A DNA stretch of 64,000 nt from Pseudomonas marginalis (GCF_900105325.1 NZ_FNSU01000003.1:310001-374000); one strand, 5' to 3'; shown: positions 52,164 through 61,619, counted from the stretch's first letter. Notes: generated by a model from the letters alone, not told the origin. A program made the numbers and translations.

Positions 52164-52355
52164 GTGGGAGGGGGCTTGCCCTAATGCCAGTCAGTTAAGG
52201 CTTTTTGTAGGAGCGAGCTTGCTCGCGAAAAACTCACAGGCGCCGCGTTCATTCAGGACGCACGCGTTATCGTTGACGTTTTTCGCGAGCAAGCTCGCTC
52301 CTACAGGAGGCGATGTACGCTTAACTGACTGGCATTAGGGCAAGCCCCCTCCCAC
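52164..52355. repeat. Nested REP palindrome (one REP pair inside another)
   Basis: An outer perfect 36-bp inverted repeat (52164-52199 and 52320-52355, GTGGGAGGGGGCTTGCCC type) encloses an inner perfect 27-bp inverted repeat (52206-52232 and 52279-52305, TGTAGGAGCGAGCTTGCTCG type). Each belongs to a different REP class of P. fluorescens. It lies between the convergent esterase and lipoprotein-like genes and may also end transcription from both sides. Confidence 0.9.
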
Positions 52356-52383
52356 ATTTGATGGGCGTTGTCAGGACTCTTTG

Positions 52384-52938
52384 TTATTTGCCGCCGGTAA
52401 TCTGCTTAACCAGCTCTGCATGCCCCTTCGTATCATCGGCCCGCGAGATCGCCTGGATTACCAGCAAGTGGTTGCCGGAGCCGCCGAGAAACGTGGAGTT
52501 CAAGGTCTTGCCACCGCCCTGGGTGGCGGTGCTGTCCACCTGGCGCAGGCCGAGGCCCTTGAAGGTCAGTTTCTTCTCGCTCAGCTTCTTGAAGTCGGGC
52601 AGGGCAGCGCTCTGGTCCTTGACGAAGCCGGCCACGGCGCCATCGAGGAACTGCGGGTCGTTGTCCTTGATGCTCACCCCGTCGTTACGCACGGTTTCGG
52701 CGACGATCACCACGCTTTTCGTTGTCTGGTTGGCGTACATCGTGCCTTGGGTATCAGCGGTGCCGTCCTCGGCCTTGCCGGCCGGGAGGGTTTCGGCGGC
52801 GTAAGCCTTGGGCAGATTGAAGTTGAACTTACCGCCCAAGGTGGAAATGGTTTGCGTGGCCGGCTTGGCGGCGGCGAAGACGCTGCCGGCGGTCAGCGCG
52901 AGGGCCAGCAGGATAGCGGTCTTGGTGAACGTGGCCAT
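52384..52938 (-). CDS. Exported protein of unknown function
   Basis: 184 residues from the ATG at 52938, with GGAG 8 bases upstream. A signal peptide (AILLALALTAGSVFA) and a periplasmic domain of alternating strands (TLGGKFNFNLPKAYAAETLP, SVVIVAETVRNDG, FKGLGLRQVDSTATQGGG). It resembles Pseudomonas periplasmic proteins without a known role. Confidence 0.8.
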   Translation of the reverse strand: MATFTKTAILLALALTAGSVFAAAKPATQTISTLGGKFNFNLPKAYAAETLPAGKAEDGTADTQGTMYANQTTKSVVIVAETVRNDGVSIKDNDPQFLDGAVAGFVKDQSAALPDFKKLSEKKLTFKGLGLRQVDSTATQGGGKTLNSTFLGGSGNHLLVIQAISRADDTKGHAELVKQITGGK

Positions 52939-53010
52939 GAAGCGCTCCAGGGGTGAACGAGATTGCGGCACATTCTGTCAGAAAATTCGCAATATCGTTC
53001 GCCCTTAGCC

Positions 53011-54819
53011 TCACACCTTGTCGGACTCTTCCTCAAGCCGATCCATCTCAAACAGTCGCGCCAGTTCCGCCCGGGCTTCCTGGGCGGTTTGCATCACCTT
53101 GGCCGCATCGTCGTACACCGCGTGCTGGGCGGCGAGCACTTGCAGGTCGTGGTGCTTGAAGCGGGTGATGCGGGCATCGGCCTGGGCCTGGGTCAACCCA
53201 AGGCCCACCAGGGTGCGACGGCTCATTTCCAGGCTGGAGTAGAAGGTCTCGCGAACCGGCGAGGCGTCGAGGTCCACCAGGCGGTGCACGTGCTGGCGGT
53301 TACGCGCACGGGCGATGATCTGCATGTGCGGGTAGAGGTTGCGCACCAGTTCGGCGGTCTTGATGTTGATCTCCGGGTCGTCCATGGCGATCACGAAGAA
53401 CTCGGCCTGGTCGACCTTGGCGGCGTGCAGGATCTCCGGACGTTGCGGATCACCGTAGAACACCGGCATGCCGCCGAAACTGCGGGTCAGCTCGATGGTT
53501 TCCACCGAGGTGTCGAGGGCGATGAAGGAGATGTTCTGCGCGCGCAGGATCCGCGCGACGATCTGCCCCATACGGCCCATGCCGGCGATCACCACGCGCG
53601 GCGCATCGCTTTCGATGGTGCGGTATTCCTCCGGTACTTCCACCGGCTTGACCTTGGGCTTGAACAGCTTGGGGCAGACCAGCAGCAACAGCGGGGTGAC
53701 GGCCATGGACAGGGTGATGGTCAGCACTAGCACGTCGTAGAGGTGCGGTTCGAACAGGCCCTGGTCGCGGCCGATCTTGAACACCACAAAGGCGAACTCA
53801 CCGCCCGCCGCCAGCACCACACCCAGGCGCAGGGCGCTTTCGCGGTTGAGATCACCTACCATGCGGCCCACGGCGTACAGCAGCGGCAGCTTCAAACCGA
53901 TCAACAGCAGGGTCAGGCCGATCACCACCAGCGGTGAGCTGAGCAGCAGGCTGAGGTTGGCGCCCATGCCCACGCTGATAAAGAACAGCCCCAGCAGCAG
54001 GCCCTTGAACGGCTCGATCTGGGATTCCAGTTCGTGGCGGTACTCCGAGTCCGCCAGCAGCAGGCCGGCGAGGAAGGCGCCGAGGGCCATGGACACACCC
54101 ACCAGTTCCATCAGCCAGGCGGTGCCGATCACCACCAACAGGGCGGTGGCGGTGGACACTTCGCGCAGGCCGGTCTTGGCGACGATGCGAAACACCGGCC
54201 GCAGAAGGTAGCGGCCGCCGATGATCACCACGGCAATACTGCCGAGGATCTGCAGGACGTGTTGCAGGCCCTGGGCTTCGGTGGTCGGATGATCGCTGCC
54301 GGCCAGCAGCGGCACCATGGCAATCAACGGGATCGCGGCGATATCCTGGAACAGCAGGATCGCAAACGCCAGGCGCCCGTGGGGCTGGTTCAGCTCCTTG
54401 CGCTCGGCCAGGCTTTGCAGGCCGAACGCGGTGGACGACAGCGCCAGGCCAAGGCCGAGCACGATTGCGCTGTTCCACGACTGGCCAAACAGCCACAACG
54501 CCACCGCTCCCATGACCAGGCCGGTGAGCAGCACCTGGGCCAGGCCGACGCCAAATACCGCCTTGCGCATCACCCATAAACGCTTGGGCGACAGCTCCAG
54601 GCCGATGATAAACAGCAGCAACACCACGCCCAGTTCGGAGAACTGCGCGACGCTTTGCGGGTTGCCAATCAGGCCCAACACCGACGGACCGATGATCACG
54701 CCGGCAAACAGATAGCCCAGCACCGCGCCCAATTGCAGGCGCTTGGCCAGGGGCACGGTCAGCACGGCGGCGAGCAGGAACACCACGGCTGCTTGTAACA
54801 GATTGCCTTCATGGGGCAT
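53011..54819 (-). CDS. Kef-type monovalent cation:proton antiporter (CPA2)
   Basis: 602 residues from the ATG at 54819 (CTGGAG upstream). About 12 membrane segments of the Na/H exchanger fold (KRLQLGAVLGYLFAGVIIGP, and FQDIAAIPLIA with the acidic core residue), then a TrkA-N Rossmann domain (VVIAGMGRMGQIVARIL) and a C-terminal charged end. It resembles KefB/KefC; the glutathione gate needed for Kef proper cannot be confirmed here. It exports K+ or Na+ in exchange for protons. Confidence 0.9.
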   Translation of the reverse strand: MPHEGNLLQAAVVFLLAAVLTVPLAKRLQLGAVLGYLFAGVIIGPSVLGLIGNPQSVAQFSELGVVLLLFIIGLELSPKRLWVMRKAVFGVGLAQVLLTGLVMGAVALWLFGQSWNSAIVLGLGLALSSTAFGLQSLAERKELNQPHGRLAFAILLFQDIAAIPLIAMVPLLAGSDHPTTEAQGLQHVLQILGSIAVVIIGGRYLLRPVFRIVAKTGLREVSTATALLVVIGTAWLMELVGVSMALGAFLAGLLLADSEYRHELESQIEPFKGLLLGLFFISVGMGANLSLLLSSPLVVIGLTLLLIGLKLPLLYAVGRMVGDLNRESALRLGVVLAAGGEFAFVVFKIGRDQGLFEPHLYDVLVLTITLSMAVTPLLLLVCPKLFKPKVKPVEVPEEYRTIESDAPRVVIAGMGRMGQIVARILRAQNISFIALDTSVETIELTRSFGGMPVFYGDPQRPEILHAAKVDQAEFFVIAMDDPEINIKTAELVRNLYPHMQIIARARNRQHVHRLVDLDASPVRETFYSSLEMSRRTLVGLGLTQAQADARITRFKHHDLQVLAAQHAVYDDAAKVMQTAQEARAELARLFEMDRLEEESDKV

Positions 54820-54945
54820 TGCGAACTCCAGGATCTTTAAAACCAATCGACAGGAGGGTATTAGAGCGCTTTTTACCTTTCGAAAATTGTGTTTTTGCTG
54901 CGTTTGAGGGGACAACACGCCAGTGTGTGTCTGGCGGCGGGCGGT

Positions 54946-55803
54946 TCACACCGGCTTGCGGTATAAACCCACGGCCAGGCCGGCGATGATGATCGCAATC
55001 GAGATCAGGTCTGGCGAGGGAACGCGCTCGCCAATCAGCAGCATCGAACTGCTGATCCCGAACACCGGAATCAACAACGACAGTGGCGCCACCGTGGACA
55101 CCGGGTACAGCTTGAGCAGCGAGTTCCAGCCCCAGTAGGCAAAGTGCGTCGCCAGGTACACCTGAAACAGAATGGACAGGATCGCAATGATGTCGAGGCT
55201 GGATTGCAAGCCTTCGAACGGCGCGCTGCCATGCATCAGCCAAGCCATGAGAAATAACGGGATCGGCGGAAACAGGCTGGCCCACACCATGAACGAGAAG
55301 ACCTCAGTGACCCCCGACTTCTTGATGATGACGTTACCCACGCTCCAGGCCAGCGCACTGAGTACGATCAACATCACACCCAGCACTGCGTGGCTGCCTT
55401 CTCGGGTGGAGATGATAGCTGCCAGGCCGATCAGGGCCATAAATGCACCCGCCATTTGCGTCCCGCGGAGTGTTTCCCTGAACAACACGCAACCCCAGCC
55501 CATGGTGAAAAATACGCTGAGTTGAATGATCAATGACGCGATGCCGGGGCTCACACCCCTCTCGATGCCATAGTTGATCACGCCCCACATGCCCAGCCCG
55601 AAGATGACGCCGTAGGCGGCCACGTAGCTGAATTTGACGGCGGGGCGCTTGATGAAGAACACCAGCGGCAGGGCGGCGAGGGAAAAGCGGATGCCCGTGA
55701 GGACAAAAGGGTCGACCGAGCGCAGGCCGAGTTTGGTGATGGGGAAATTCACCCCCCATACCAGGGTGACGAGCACGGCTAGCGCCAGGTGTTTTTTCAG
55801 CAT
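54946..55803 (-). CDS. EamA-family DMT exporter
   Basis: 285 residues with ten membrane segments in two EamA halves; LVTLVWGVNFPITKLGLR is the typical start and VAPLSLLIPVFGISSSMLLI the typical second-half motif. It resembles amino-acid or metabolite exporters such as EamA/YdeD. It is divergent from the AraC gene at 55908, which likely controls it. Confidence 0.9.
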   Translation of the reverse strand: MLKKHLALAVLVTLVWGVNFPITKLGLRSVDPFVLTGIRFSLAALPLVFFIKRPAVKFSYVAAYGVIFGLGMWGVINYGIERGVSPGIASLIIQLSVFFTMGWGCVLFRETLRGTQMAGAFMALIGLAAIISTREGSHAVLGVMLIVLSALAWSVGNVIIKKSGVTEVFSFMVWASLFPPIPLFLMAWLMHGSAPFEGLQSSLDIIAILSILFQVYLATHFAYWGWNSLLKLYPVSTVAPLSLLIPVFGISSSMLLIGERVPSPDLISIAIIIAGLAVGLYRKPV

Positions 55804-55907
55804 GGAATGTTCCCTTGGTCATGACGCTTTTTCGAGGGCGTTGATGTTAGGGGAGTGGCGGGTTGGCCCGCTTGCTATGCAAGGCCATCTTTTGACAGAA
55901 TCGGGCC

Positions 55908-56690
55908 ATGATTCCGACCTTTGATTCCGCCAGCCCAGAAGCCGTGGTAACGCTGCGCGAATACCCTTGCGGCACCGTCTTTGAGCGGCACACGCACTCA
56001 CGTGGGCAGTTCGCCTATGCCTCCACCGGCGCGCTGAAAATGTTCACCGATCTCGGCAACTGGGTGGTACCGCCGCAACGGGCGATCTGGGTGCCGGGTG
56101 GTGTGCCCCATGAAATGCATATGCGCGGGGATGTGGTGATGCTCAATACCTACCTGGACACCGATGCCGCTAAGCGGGCGCGGTTGCAGGACCGCTGCCA
56201 GGTGTTTGAAGTGTCGCCCCTGCTCAGGCATTTACTGGAGGCGGCGCTGGCTATCGACTCCTCGGCATTACCCAGCGTGAGGCATCACTGCGTGCTGACG
56301 CTGTTGATTGATGAAATCGGAGCCATGCCCGAGCTGCCACTCAGCGCGCCATTGCCGTGCGAGCCGCGGCTGGCGCGAGCGTGTCAGCGCTTCCTGGATG
56401 CGCCCACGCAGAAAATCACCCTCGACGAGATGGCTGATTGGTCGAACATGAGTCGGCGCACCTTCACCCGCCATTTCTACGAGGGCACGGGGATGACGTT
56501 CGTGTCCTGGCGCCAGCAGGTGTGCCTATTGGAAGCCACCGCACGGCTAAGCCATGGCACGTCCATCACCGATGTCGCGTTCGAATTGGGGTTCAGCAGT
56601 TCCAGTGCATTCACCTCCGTGTTCCGGCGCAACCTGGGGGATTCGCCGGCGCGCTACCTGGCCAAATCAAAGGCTGCGGCGCAGTTCTGA
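55908..56690 (+). CDS. AraC-family regulator with cupin domain
   Basis: 260 residues. A cupin N-terminus (about 20-100; FERHTHSRGQFAYASTGALK, PPQRAIWVPGGVPHEM) and a double HTH (ITLDEMADWSNMSRRTFTRH, then TSITDVAFELGFSSSSAFTS). Head-to-head with the EamA exporter across 104 bases, so control of that exporter is the likely role. A related regulator starts at 63508. Confidence 0.92.
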   Translation: MIPTFDSASPEAVVTLREYPCGTVFERHTHSRGQFAYASTGALKMFTDLGNWVVPPQRAIWVPGGVPHEMHMRGDVVMLNTYLDTDAAKRARLQDRCQVFEVSPLLRHLLEAALAIDSSALPSVRHHCVLTLLIDEIGAMPELPLSAPLPCEPRLARACQRFLDAPTQKITLDEMADWSNMSRRTFTRHFYEGTGMTFVSWRQQVCLLEATARLSHGTSITDVAFELGFSSSSAFTSVFRRNLGDSPARYLAKSKAAAQF

Positions 56691-56783
56691 GCCTTCGCGA
56701 CCGCCACGCCGGTCAGGATTCACCGTTCTACAGGCCTCCCTTTGTTATTATCGCCGTCCCTCGTTACCAGGAGTCACCGGCCC

Positions 56784-58337
56784 ATGCAGCACCAGTGGGA
56801 TGAAATGCACCGCACCCGCAAGCCCACGTTCGTATTGTGCGGCGAGCCTCAGGGCGATGTGCTCAATCTCTATGTTCACGGTTACTCGGCGTTCTTTAAC
56901 CGGCAACAGCTGGGCAATTTCAAGCAACAGCTGGCGGGTATCGAGGGTTCGACCAACCTGATGCTGTTCTGGCCGGCGGGGCATTTTCTGGAAAACCTGT
57001 TTGCGCCCTTCAAGGAGGTGATCGCCGCGATGCTGGGTGGTGGCAGCATCGGTGCCGCGACCGTCGGCGTGGGCAAGGCGATTGCCTATTTTCTCGACCA
57101 CTACAAAAGCGTCGAGGCGCGGGTGGAGGAAGTGGCCAGGAGCTTACTGCCGGAGCTGGCCAGCTACCTGCATGGCGAGGCGCTGCAGGTGCGGCGTATC
57201 AACCTGATCGGGCATTCCCTGGGGGCGCGGATTCTGGTCAAGAGCCTGCTTGCCAGCCCGGATACCGCACGGGAACTGCCGTTGGACAACCTGCTGTTGA
57301 TGGGCGGAGCGATCTGTACGTCCAGCCCTTGGGATGAGGTGTGTGCGCCGCTCAAGGGGCGGGTGATCAATTGCCACTCCAGCAAGGACTGGGCCCTGGC
57401 CATGAAGCCGGACACCGAGCGGTGCATCGGCCGGTATGCGATCCCGGTGACGCCGGCACTCAAGGCCAAGGTTACCAATGTGCACCTGGCTACCTTTGAT
57501 CATGCCGCGTACTGGCCGCAGTTGCAGACCGTGGTGCAGTACACCGACCTCTTGCATGAGCGGCGCGGCGTGATCCGCGCCGACCAGCGCAGTAGCGAGG
57601 TACGCTTTGCCGAAGAGGACACCGACTTGCTTGCGGCCCTGGTGCAGGCGCGGCCGGAGGAGCTGGCGTTCCTGGCCGAATTGATGGCGCAAAAGCGCAG
57701 TGCGTCGATTGACGCCACGGTACGCGAGCCGCTCAAGCTGGCCATCGAGTTGCAGCGCATGGGCGGCGACAGCTTTATGAACCTTGCCCGTGGCCATGGC
57801 GTGAACTATCGGCAGATTGCCGAAGAGGTGGCGCAGCGACTGGGAATCAAGTTTGCCGAGCCCGTTGAAACGGTGGCACTGGCTGACCTCGAAGCCCAGG
57901 TCGCGGAAAAACTGCTCGAGCAGTACAAGGACAAACTCAGCCACGCCGACCGCCAGGTATTCGACGCTGAACTCAAGGCGGCGGCGCAAAAGGAGCTGGG
58001 TCTGTTCAGCCGTTTCGATGTCGGCCGAACAGCCACTACGGCGTTGAGCGGCACGGCGCTGGCCGGGTTGACCGGGTTTATCCTGCGTCGTGGTGCGGCC
58101 TCCGCGATCCCGGTGGTCGGCCAGGCGTTGGCGGCGGCGATGTTGCTGGTGAGCGGTGTACGGGCGTTTTCCGGCCCGGCGTACTCGATCACCACCCTGG
58201 CCGTGGTGGTGATCGGGGTGATTCGCCAGCGCATGGAGCGTGAAGCCTTGAACCAGGAGATGGACCTGGTGGTACAGGTCGTGGAGGCGTTTGACCTGCC
58301 TCGGGAGACGGTGATGCGCACGGTTGCGTCCGACTGA
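56784..58337 (+). CDS. Alpha/beta hydrolase fused to a YaaW-type (UPF0174) domain
   Basis: 517 residues from the ATG at 56784 (AGGAG upstream; the frame is open to 56742). The first 260 residues form a DUF726-like hydrolase with INLIGHSLGARILVK (nucleophile Ser near 144) and later LATFDHAAYW with a possible catalytic His. From about 275 on, DTDLLAALVQARPEELAFLA, RMGGDSFMNLARGHGVNYRQ and SGPAYSITTLAVVVI match E. coli YaaW. Two hydrophobic stretches lie near 420-470. The function of either part is unknown; a membrane-linked lipase-like role is an inference. Confidence 0.85.
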   Translation: MQHQWDEMHRTRKPTFVLCGEPQGDVLNLYVHGYSAFFNRQQLGNFKQQLAGIEGSTNLMLFWPAGHFLENLFAPFKEVIAAMLGGGSIGAATVGVGKAIAYFLDHYKSVEARVEEVARSLLPELASYLHGEALQVRRINLIGHSLGARILVKSLLASPDTARELPLDNLLLMGGAICTSSPWDEVCAPLKGRVINCHSSKDWALAMKPDTERCIGRYAIPVTPALKAKVTNVHLATFDHAAYWPQLQTVVQYTDLLHERRGVIRADQRSSEVRFAEEDTDLLAALVQARPEELAFLAELMAQKRSASIDATVREPLKLAIELQRMGGDSFMNLARGHGVNYRQIAEEVAQRLGIKFAEPVETVALADLEAQVAEKLLEQYKDKLSHADRQVFDAELKAAAQKELGLFSRFDVGRTATTALSGTALAGLTGFILRRGAASAIPVVGQALAAAMLLVSGVRAFSGPAYSITTLAVVVIGVIRQRMEREALNQEMDLVVQVVEAFDLPRETVMRTVASD

Positions 58338-58378
58338 TAAGCTGAGCCCCTGTCGAGTATGTTTGCCTGGGATACCGC

Positions 58379-59698
58379 GTGAAATTCAGCCTGCCGAAAA
58401 TCGCTACCGCTCCATTCTGCCCGCCGGAAGTGGCCGGCTCCGTTGCCGTTGACCCCAAGGCGTCCTTCTTCAAGCGCATCCTGATGTTCGCCGGCCCCGG
58501 CCTGCTGATCTCCATCGGCTACATGGACCCAGGCAACTGGGCCACGGCCATCGAAGCCGGGTCGCGCTACGGCTACAGCCTGTTGTTCGTGGTATTGCTC
58601 GCCAGCCTGGCGGGGATGGCGGTGCAGTGCCTGTGCTCGCGGTTGGGTATCGCTACCGGCAAGGACTTGGCGCAACTGTGCCGTGAGCGCTACAGCAAAC
58701 GCTCCGCACGCACCCAGTGGGTGCTGGCGGAAATCTCCATCATCGCCACCGACCTCGCCGAAGTACTCGGCTGCGCCCTGGCGTTTCACCTGCTGCTGGG
58801 CGTTTCCCTGACCACCGGTATTGTCATCACCGCCTTCGATACGCTGTTGGTCCTGGCCCTGCAAAACCGTGGTTTTCGCCGCCTGGAGGCGATCATGCTG
58901 GCGCTGGTGGCGACCATCGGCGTGTGTTTCTTCATTGAGCTGGTGCTGATCAAACCGTATTGGCCGGATGTGTTCAGTGGCTTCACCCCATCCCTGTCGG
59001 CCATCAGCGATGCCGCGCCGTTGTACCTGGCCATCGGTATTCTCGGCGCCACGGTGATGCCCCATAACCTCTACCTGCACAGCTCGATCGTGCAAACCCG
59101 CCTGATCGGCAAAGACCTCGCCAGCAAACAGGACGCGGTCAAGCTGGCCCGGATCGACACCATTGGCTCCCTGGCCCTGGCACTGCTGGTCAACGCCGCG
59201 ATCCTGATACTCGCCGCCTCCGCCTTCTACAAGACGGGGCACACTGAGGTGGTGGAGATCCAGGACGCCTACCGCTTGCTCGACCCGCTGGTGGGCGGCG
59301 CCTTTGCCAGCATCCTGTTCGGCATCGCCTTGCTGGCGTCCGGGCAAAGCTCGACCTTTACCGGCACCATCGCCGGGCAAGTGATCATGGAGGGCTACCT
59401 CAACCTGCGCATTCCCTGCTGGCAACGCCGCCTGATCACCCGTGGGCTGGCGCTGATCCCGGCGTTTCTCGGGGTGTGGTTGATGGGCGACCAGGCCATT
59501 GGCAAGCTGCTGATCCTCAGCCAGGTGGTGCTCAGCCTGCAGTTGCCGTTTGCGTTGTACCCGTTGATCCGCATGACCGGCGACAAGCAGCTGATGGGGC
59601 CGTTCGTCAATCGCCTGCACACTCGGGTGTTGGCGTGGTTTCTGTTTGCGCTGATCAGTGGCGCCAATGCGTGGTTGATTGGGCAGTGGGTGTTCTGA
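58379..59698 (+). CDS. mntH: Manganese/divalent metal:proton symporter
   Basis: 439 residues with a GTG start. The NRAMP motifs DPGNWATAIEAG near residue 51 and MPHNLYLHSS near 228 hold the metal-binding residues (Asp, Asn, Met). About 11 membrane segments. It imports Mn2+ with protons. No MntR site or Mn riboswitch is recognised in the 41 bases before it. Confidence 0.93.
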   Translation: MKFSLPKIATAPFCPPEVAGSVAVDPKASFFKRILMFAGPGLLISIGYMDPGNWATAIEAGSRYGYSLLFVVLLASLAGMAVQCLCSRLGIATGKDLAQLCRERYSKRSARTQWVLAEISIIATDLAEVLGCALAFHLLLGVSLTTGIVITAFDTLLVLALQNRGFRRLEAIMLALVATIGVCFFIELVLIKPYWPDVFSGFTPSLSAISDAAPLYLAIGILGATVMPHNLYLHSSIVQTRLIGKDLASKQDAVKLARIDTIGSLALALLVNAAILILAASAFYKTGHTEVVEIQDAYRLLDPLVGGAFASILFGIALLASGQSSTFTGTIAGQVIMEGYLNLRIPCWQRRLITRGLALIPAFLGVWLMGDQAIGKLLILSQVVLSLQLPFALYPLIRMTGDKQLMGPFVNRLHTRVLAWFLFALISGANAWLIGQWVF

Positions 59699-59719
59699 GT
59701 TCCAGGCCGTGGGTGCGGG

Positions 59720-60097
59720 CTATACCAGGATTGCCAAGGATGTGTACTGGGCAATCTGCGTATCGGCGGTCAATAGTCTCATCGGTTCACTGATGGCTGT
59801 CGCTACGATAAGCCGATCAAAAGGGTCTTTGTAATGAGGCTCAAGATCCTTGACGGCAATCGCGTGTTCCGAGGTGATGGGCAGTTCGACGAAACCGCTT
59901 TCAAGGCAGTATTCCCGGATTTCGTCCAGGTCTGCATCGAGTTTTCCAAGGCCGACCTTGATCGCCATTTCCCAGAAGGTTGCCGCGCTGACGTAGATCT
60001 CTGCGGCATTCTCGATCAGTCGTCGGGCTTTGCTGGATAGCTTCGGGTCGTCAGTCAGTGCCCAGAGCAGAACATGGGTATCCAGCAGCACCCTCAT
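59720..60097 (-). CDS. PIN-domain toxin (VapC-type)
   Basis: 125 residues with all PIN-domain acidic residues: Asp6 (LLDTHVLLWAL), Glu43 (SAATFWEMAIK), Asp91/Asp94 (DPFDRLIVAT) and Asp112 (LLTADTQI). VapC toxins cut tRNA or rRNA. It overlaps the antitoxin by 4 bases and both are translated from one message. Its end faces mntH. Confidence 0.93.
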   Translation of the reverse strand: MRVLLDTHVLLWALTDDPKLSSKARRLIENAAEIYVSAATFWEMAIKVGLGKLDADLDEIREYCLESGFVELPITSEHAIAVKDLEPHYKDPFDRLIVATAISEPMRLLTADTQIAQYTSLAILV

Positions 60098-60333
60098 GGA
60101 TGGCTGCCCTCAAACGCATCCAGCAGATCGGCTGGCAGGGGCGCATCAAAGTCCTCGGGGACAACGAGCTTTCCTTTCATCGCGCCAATTCGCTGACCTT
60201 TGGATTTCCCCACGGGGACGAGTTGCGCCATCGCACGTCCATGCTTGGCAATGGTGATAATTTTGCCGGCGGCGGCGTCATCCACCAGTTTTGACAGGTT
60301 ATTCTTTGCTTCGCCCAAGGGTACGGTAATCAT
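60094..60333 (-). CDS. Phd/YefM-type antitoxin
   Basis: 79 residues from the ATG at 60333, with GGAG 7 bases upstream. The start MITVPLGEAKNNLSKLVDDA and then IITIAKHGRAMAQLVPV are the Phd/YefM DNA-binding fold; the acidic C-terminus (VPEDFDAPLPADLLDAFEG) would wrap around the PIN toxin. The longer frame to 60492 lacks a ribosome site. Confidence 0.9.
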   Translation of the reverse strand: MITVPLGEAKNNLSKLVDDAAAGKIITIAKHGRAMAQLVPVGKSKGQRIGAMKGKLVVPEDFDAPLPADLLDAFEGSHP

Positions 60334-60348
60334 GAGGTGCTCCGCGTA

Positions 60349-60387
60349 TTTTGGCCAAATATAGCCAAAACTGGGTGAGCTATCCAA
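60349..60387 (-). promoter_or_regulatory. Promoter and dyad operator of the toxin-antitoxin pair
   Basis: On the minus strand TTGGAT (60382-60387) and TATATT (60358-60363) are 18 bases apart, a good -35/-10 pair. A dyad TTTTGGC-8-GCCAAAA (60349-60370) overlaps the -10 region, where the antitoxin would repress its own operon. Confidence 0.6.
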
Positions 60388-60569
60388 GACGAGCCGACCG
60401 CTGGTTGCCGCCACACGTTCAGCGCGCGACGGCTTTGGGTACATGAAAACCATGGCATCTCTCCAAAAAGACATCGCCAAAGTCTGCCCCAATGCACCCG
60501 GTCCAAAATAGAGTGGCCCGTTAAATCAGACCGAGCCTACTTTTACTACTCGGAAAATTCCTCAACCGC

Positions 60570-61502
60570 TCATCGATCCCAATACGGCACCGTCCCAAAA
60601 CACTCCACAAAATAATCGATCACCGTGCGCACCTTCAGGGACAGTCGTCGGCTCCCCGGCCACAGCGCAGCGATCTGCTGCGGCTCCAGCGTGGTCGCCA
60701 CTTCATATTCCGTCAGTACCGCTTGCAGGGTGCCAGCACGCAGGCCTTCGCCGATCAGCCAGGACGGAAACACCACCAGGCCCAGGCCTTGTTCGGCGGC
60801 GTGGGTGAGGGTGTCGGCGTGGTTGCCGGTGATCGGGCCCTTGACGCTGTAGGGTGTCCAGTCGCCCTGGCCTTTGCGGAAGAACCAGCGTTGCTGGCCG
60901 GTGATGCCCTTGTAGGCCAGGCACTGGTGATGGAGCAGTTCCTCGGGGTGCTGGGGCGTGCCCTGGCGGGCCAGGTAGGCGGGGCTGGCGGCAAGGCGAA
61001 AGCGCTGGGGGGCGAAGATGCGTGCCTGCATGCTGGAGTCGTTGAGCACGCCGATACGGAACAGCAGGTCGGTGCCGTCTTGCAGCGGGTCGACGAAGGT
61101 GTCGGTTTGCTGGATGTCCAGTTGCAGCTTCGGGTAGCGCCGGCATAACTCGCCCAGCCACGGTGACAGGTGACGCTGGCCGAACACCATCGGCGCGTTG
61201 ATGCGCACTAGGCCGCTGGGTTCGCTTTCCTGTTCCTGCAGGGCCTGGCCGGCGGCTTCCAGCTGTTCGAGCATCAAGCGCGCGTGTCGCCCCAGCAGGC
61301 GCCCGGCTTCGGTGGGGCTCACCGCGCGGGTGTGGCGGTAGAGCAACTGCTGGCCGAGGGCCTGTTCCATCAGTTGGATCTGCCGGGAGATGGAGGAGGG
61401 CGCCAGGCCTTCGCGGCGAGCCACTTCGGAAAAGCTGCCGTGATCCAGCACCGCGACGAACAGGCGCAGCGCCTTGAAACTCAATTCATTCAAGCCCTGC
61501 AT
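60570..61502 (-). CDS. LysR-family regulator
   Basis: 310 residues from the ATG at 61502, with GGAGG 5 bases upstream (the longer frame to 61574 has no such site). HTH: HGSFSEVARREGLAPSSISR; the binding domain has INAPMVFGQRHLSPW and FPSWLIGEGLRAG. It faces the DMT pair at 61620 across 117 bases and likely controls it. Confidence 0.92.
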   Translation of the reverse strand: MQGLNELSFKALRLFVAVLDHGSFSEVARREGLAPSSISRQIQLMEQALGQQLLYRHTRAVSPTEAGRLLGRHARLMLEQLEAAGQALQEQESEPSGLVRINAPMVFGQRHLSPWLGELCRRYPKLQLDIQQTDTFVDPLQDGTDLLFRIGVLNDSSMQARIFAPQRFRLAASPAYLARQGTPQHPEELLHHQCLAYKGITGQQRWFFRKGQGDWTPYSVKGPITGNHADTLTHAAEQGLGLVVFPSWLIGEGLRAGTLQAVLTEYEVATTLEPQQIAALWPGSRRLSLKVRTVIDYFVECFGTVPYWDR

Positions 61503-61619
61503 CAGGCCTCCGGGTTGTGCGTAGTGCGCAAAGGTGTTGTCGGCATACTCCCATTTATCGCACAGGCAGGCCACCGGATAATGCGCGCCATGTTTCCTTT
61601 ATTGACGCGCAGGTGATGT

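Noticed and set aside
52164..52355. CRISPR-like repeats
   Set aside because: The repeats are inverted pairs of REP type, not direct repeats with unique spacers.
57806..59620. 604-residue minus-strand frame across the YaaW fusion and mntH
   Set aside because: Spans two plus-strand genes and their gap; Gln/His/Gly-rich low-quality sequence.
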